A stretch of 6,163 bases of DNA, taken from assembly GCA_028866355.1 (NCBI GenBank), contig JAGWIH010000145.1:1-6163 (forward strand). The letters are read 5' to 3'. The notes beneath the pieces were generated by a model. That model was not told where the DNA came from, made no database searches, and worked only from the letters and a program-made list of their open reading frames with translations. Shown here in pieces: positions 5,360-6,163 of the stretch. Source of the stretch: Alphaproteobacteria bacterium (GTDB taxonomy: Bacteria > Pseudomonadota > Alphaproteobacteria > ATCC43930 > CGMCC-115725). The position numbers and the translations under genes were made by a program. Every line of letters begins with the position of its first letter. The stretch's first letter is position 1.

Positions 5360-6163
5360 CACGCTCTGAGCCTACGGGCTGCCTCGGCGACAACGGCCGG
5401 CGCGCCGGCGTAACAGAAACGCACGGTGGCGCGGCCGCGGCGCGGATCGAAATCCGTGCCCGGCGTCAACGCAATGCCGGTTTCGCGCAGCAGCCGCCGA
5501 CAGAATTCTTCGCTGTCGTTGGTGCGGTGCGCGATATCGGCGTAGAGGTAAAACGCCCCGTCCGACGGCGCGAGCCGGTCAAAGCCGGCCAGCGGCAGCT
5601 CGCGCAGCAACAACGCCCGGTTCTCGGCGTAGCGCGCAACGTTGGCATCGAGCTCCGGCAAACAGTCAAACGCGGCAATCGCGGCGTGCTGCGACAGCGC
5701 CGGCGGCGAGACATAGAGATTTTGCGCCAGGCATTCGATGGCGCGGGCCATGTCGTCCGGCATCACCATCCAGCCAACACGCCAGCCGGTCATCGAGAAA
5801 TATTTCGAGAAGCTGTTGACCACGATCGATTGCGAATCGAACTGGAGGGCCGTCGAAGCGTGCGCGCCATAGGCGATGCCGTGGTAGATCTCGTCGGAGA
5901 TGACGCGAATGCCGGCGGCTCGACAATGGCGTACGATGGCGTCGAACTCCGCCGCCGGAATCATTGTGCCAGTCGGATTGGAGGGACTGGCAATGATCAA
6001 ACCCTCGACACCCTGCCCTTGCGATCGCAACCGCTCGAGCGTCACCTGATAACGCTCGTCGGCGCCGGCCGTCAGCTCGACCGGAACCAGATCGAGTGCC
6101 GTTAGGATATTGCGATAGGCGGGATAGCCTGGAAAACAAATCGCGACTTTGTCGCCGGGCTCG
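5350..6163 (-). CDS. PLP-dependent class I/II aminotransferase, N-terminus cut by window edge
   Basis: Fold-type I aminotransferase moving an amino group between an amino acid and a 2-oxo acid, expected in the cytosol. The frame is open from the window edge to TAG at 5350-5352, showing 270 residues; family members are usually about 380-400 long, so some 110-130 N-terminal residues are missing. GTG at 6045 is internal, because clear family sequence (PGDKVAICFPGYPAYRN) precedes it. Visible landmarks in order are PGYPAYRN, the SPSNPTGT motif whose Asn contacts PLP, SDEIYHGIAY with the Asp and Tyr that hold the cofactor, and SFSKYFSMTGWRVGWM, whose Lys (codon 5803-5805) forms the Schiff base. Near the end, TVRFCYA carries the Arg that binds the substrate carboxylate. 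All are intact. The family covers aspartate, aromatic and alanine aminotransferases and the substrate cannot be told from this part, so no symbol is given. It converges on rne with 9 bases between stop codons, so is not in its operon. Confidence 0.93.
   Translation of the reverse strand, partial: EPGDKVAICFPGYPAYRNILTALDLVPVELTAGADERYQVTLERLRSQGQGVEGLIIASPSNPTGTMIPAAEFDAIVRHCRAAGIRVISDEIYHGIAYGAHASTALQFDSQSIVVNSFSKYFSMTGWRVGWMVMPDDMARAIECLAQNLYVSPPALSQHAAIAAFDCLPELDANVARYAENRALLLRELPLAGFDRLAPSDGAFYLYADIAHRTNDSEEFCRRLLRETGIALTPGTDFDPRRGRATVRFCYAGAPAVVAEAARRLRAWRG

Noticed and set aside
5350..6045. GTG at 6045 as the aminotransferase start
   Set aside because: Conserved family sequence, including PGYPAYRN, continues in frame upstream to the window edge.
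1..6163. CRISPR array, tRNA or rRNA gene, insertion sequence or defence system
   Set aside because: No regularly spaced repeats, tRNA-like folds or transposase, nuclease or toxin-antitoxin motifs were seen by eye on either strand.

Overview
This is a chromosomal housekeeping window from a high-GC alphaproteobacterium. The evidence is an RNase E with a long acidic insert inside its S1 domain, two arginine-rich blocks in a disordered C-terminal half, and a C-terminal GWWRR tail, a combination known from alphaproteobacterial RNase E. The neighbouring class A penicillin-binding protein is also of an alphaproteobacterial 1A type. I cannot place it to order; Hyphomicrobiales- or Rhodospirillales-like lineages both fit.

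Layout: (1) 1-2068, minus strand: mrcA, penicillin-binding protein 1A, entering through its start at 2068 and cut by the left edge just after the KTGT motif. (2) 2069-2550: a 482-base divergent intergenic region without a convincing gene but rich in secondary structure: a perfect 14-bp inverted repeat about 100 bases apart, strong hairpins, a repeated GGCGACGC word, a 12-bp palindrome and plausible promoters for both genes. (3) 2551-5340, plus strand: a complete rne of 929 codons with a clear ribosome binding site. (4) 5341-5359: a GC-rich hairpin across the 9-base gap between convergent stop codons. (5) 5350-6163, minus strand: a PLP-dependent class I/II aminotransferase, cut at its N-terminus by the right edge.

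The three genes are not one operon: mrcA and rne diverge, rne and the aminotransferase converge. mrcA builds peptidoglycan in the periplasm, rne is the endonuclease scaffold of the RNA degradosome, and the aminotransferase belongs to amino-acid metabolism. The notable open question is the rne/mrcA intergenic region, which may hold an autoregulatory rne leader like the one known in E. coli, though a different structure, and where the amidase gene often found next to mrcA in alphaproteobacteria is absent. I find no evidence of a new defence, mobile or biosynthetic system here.
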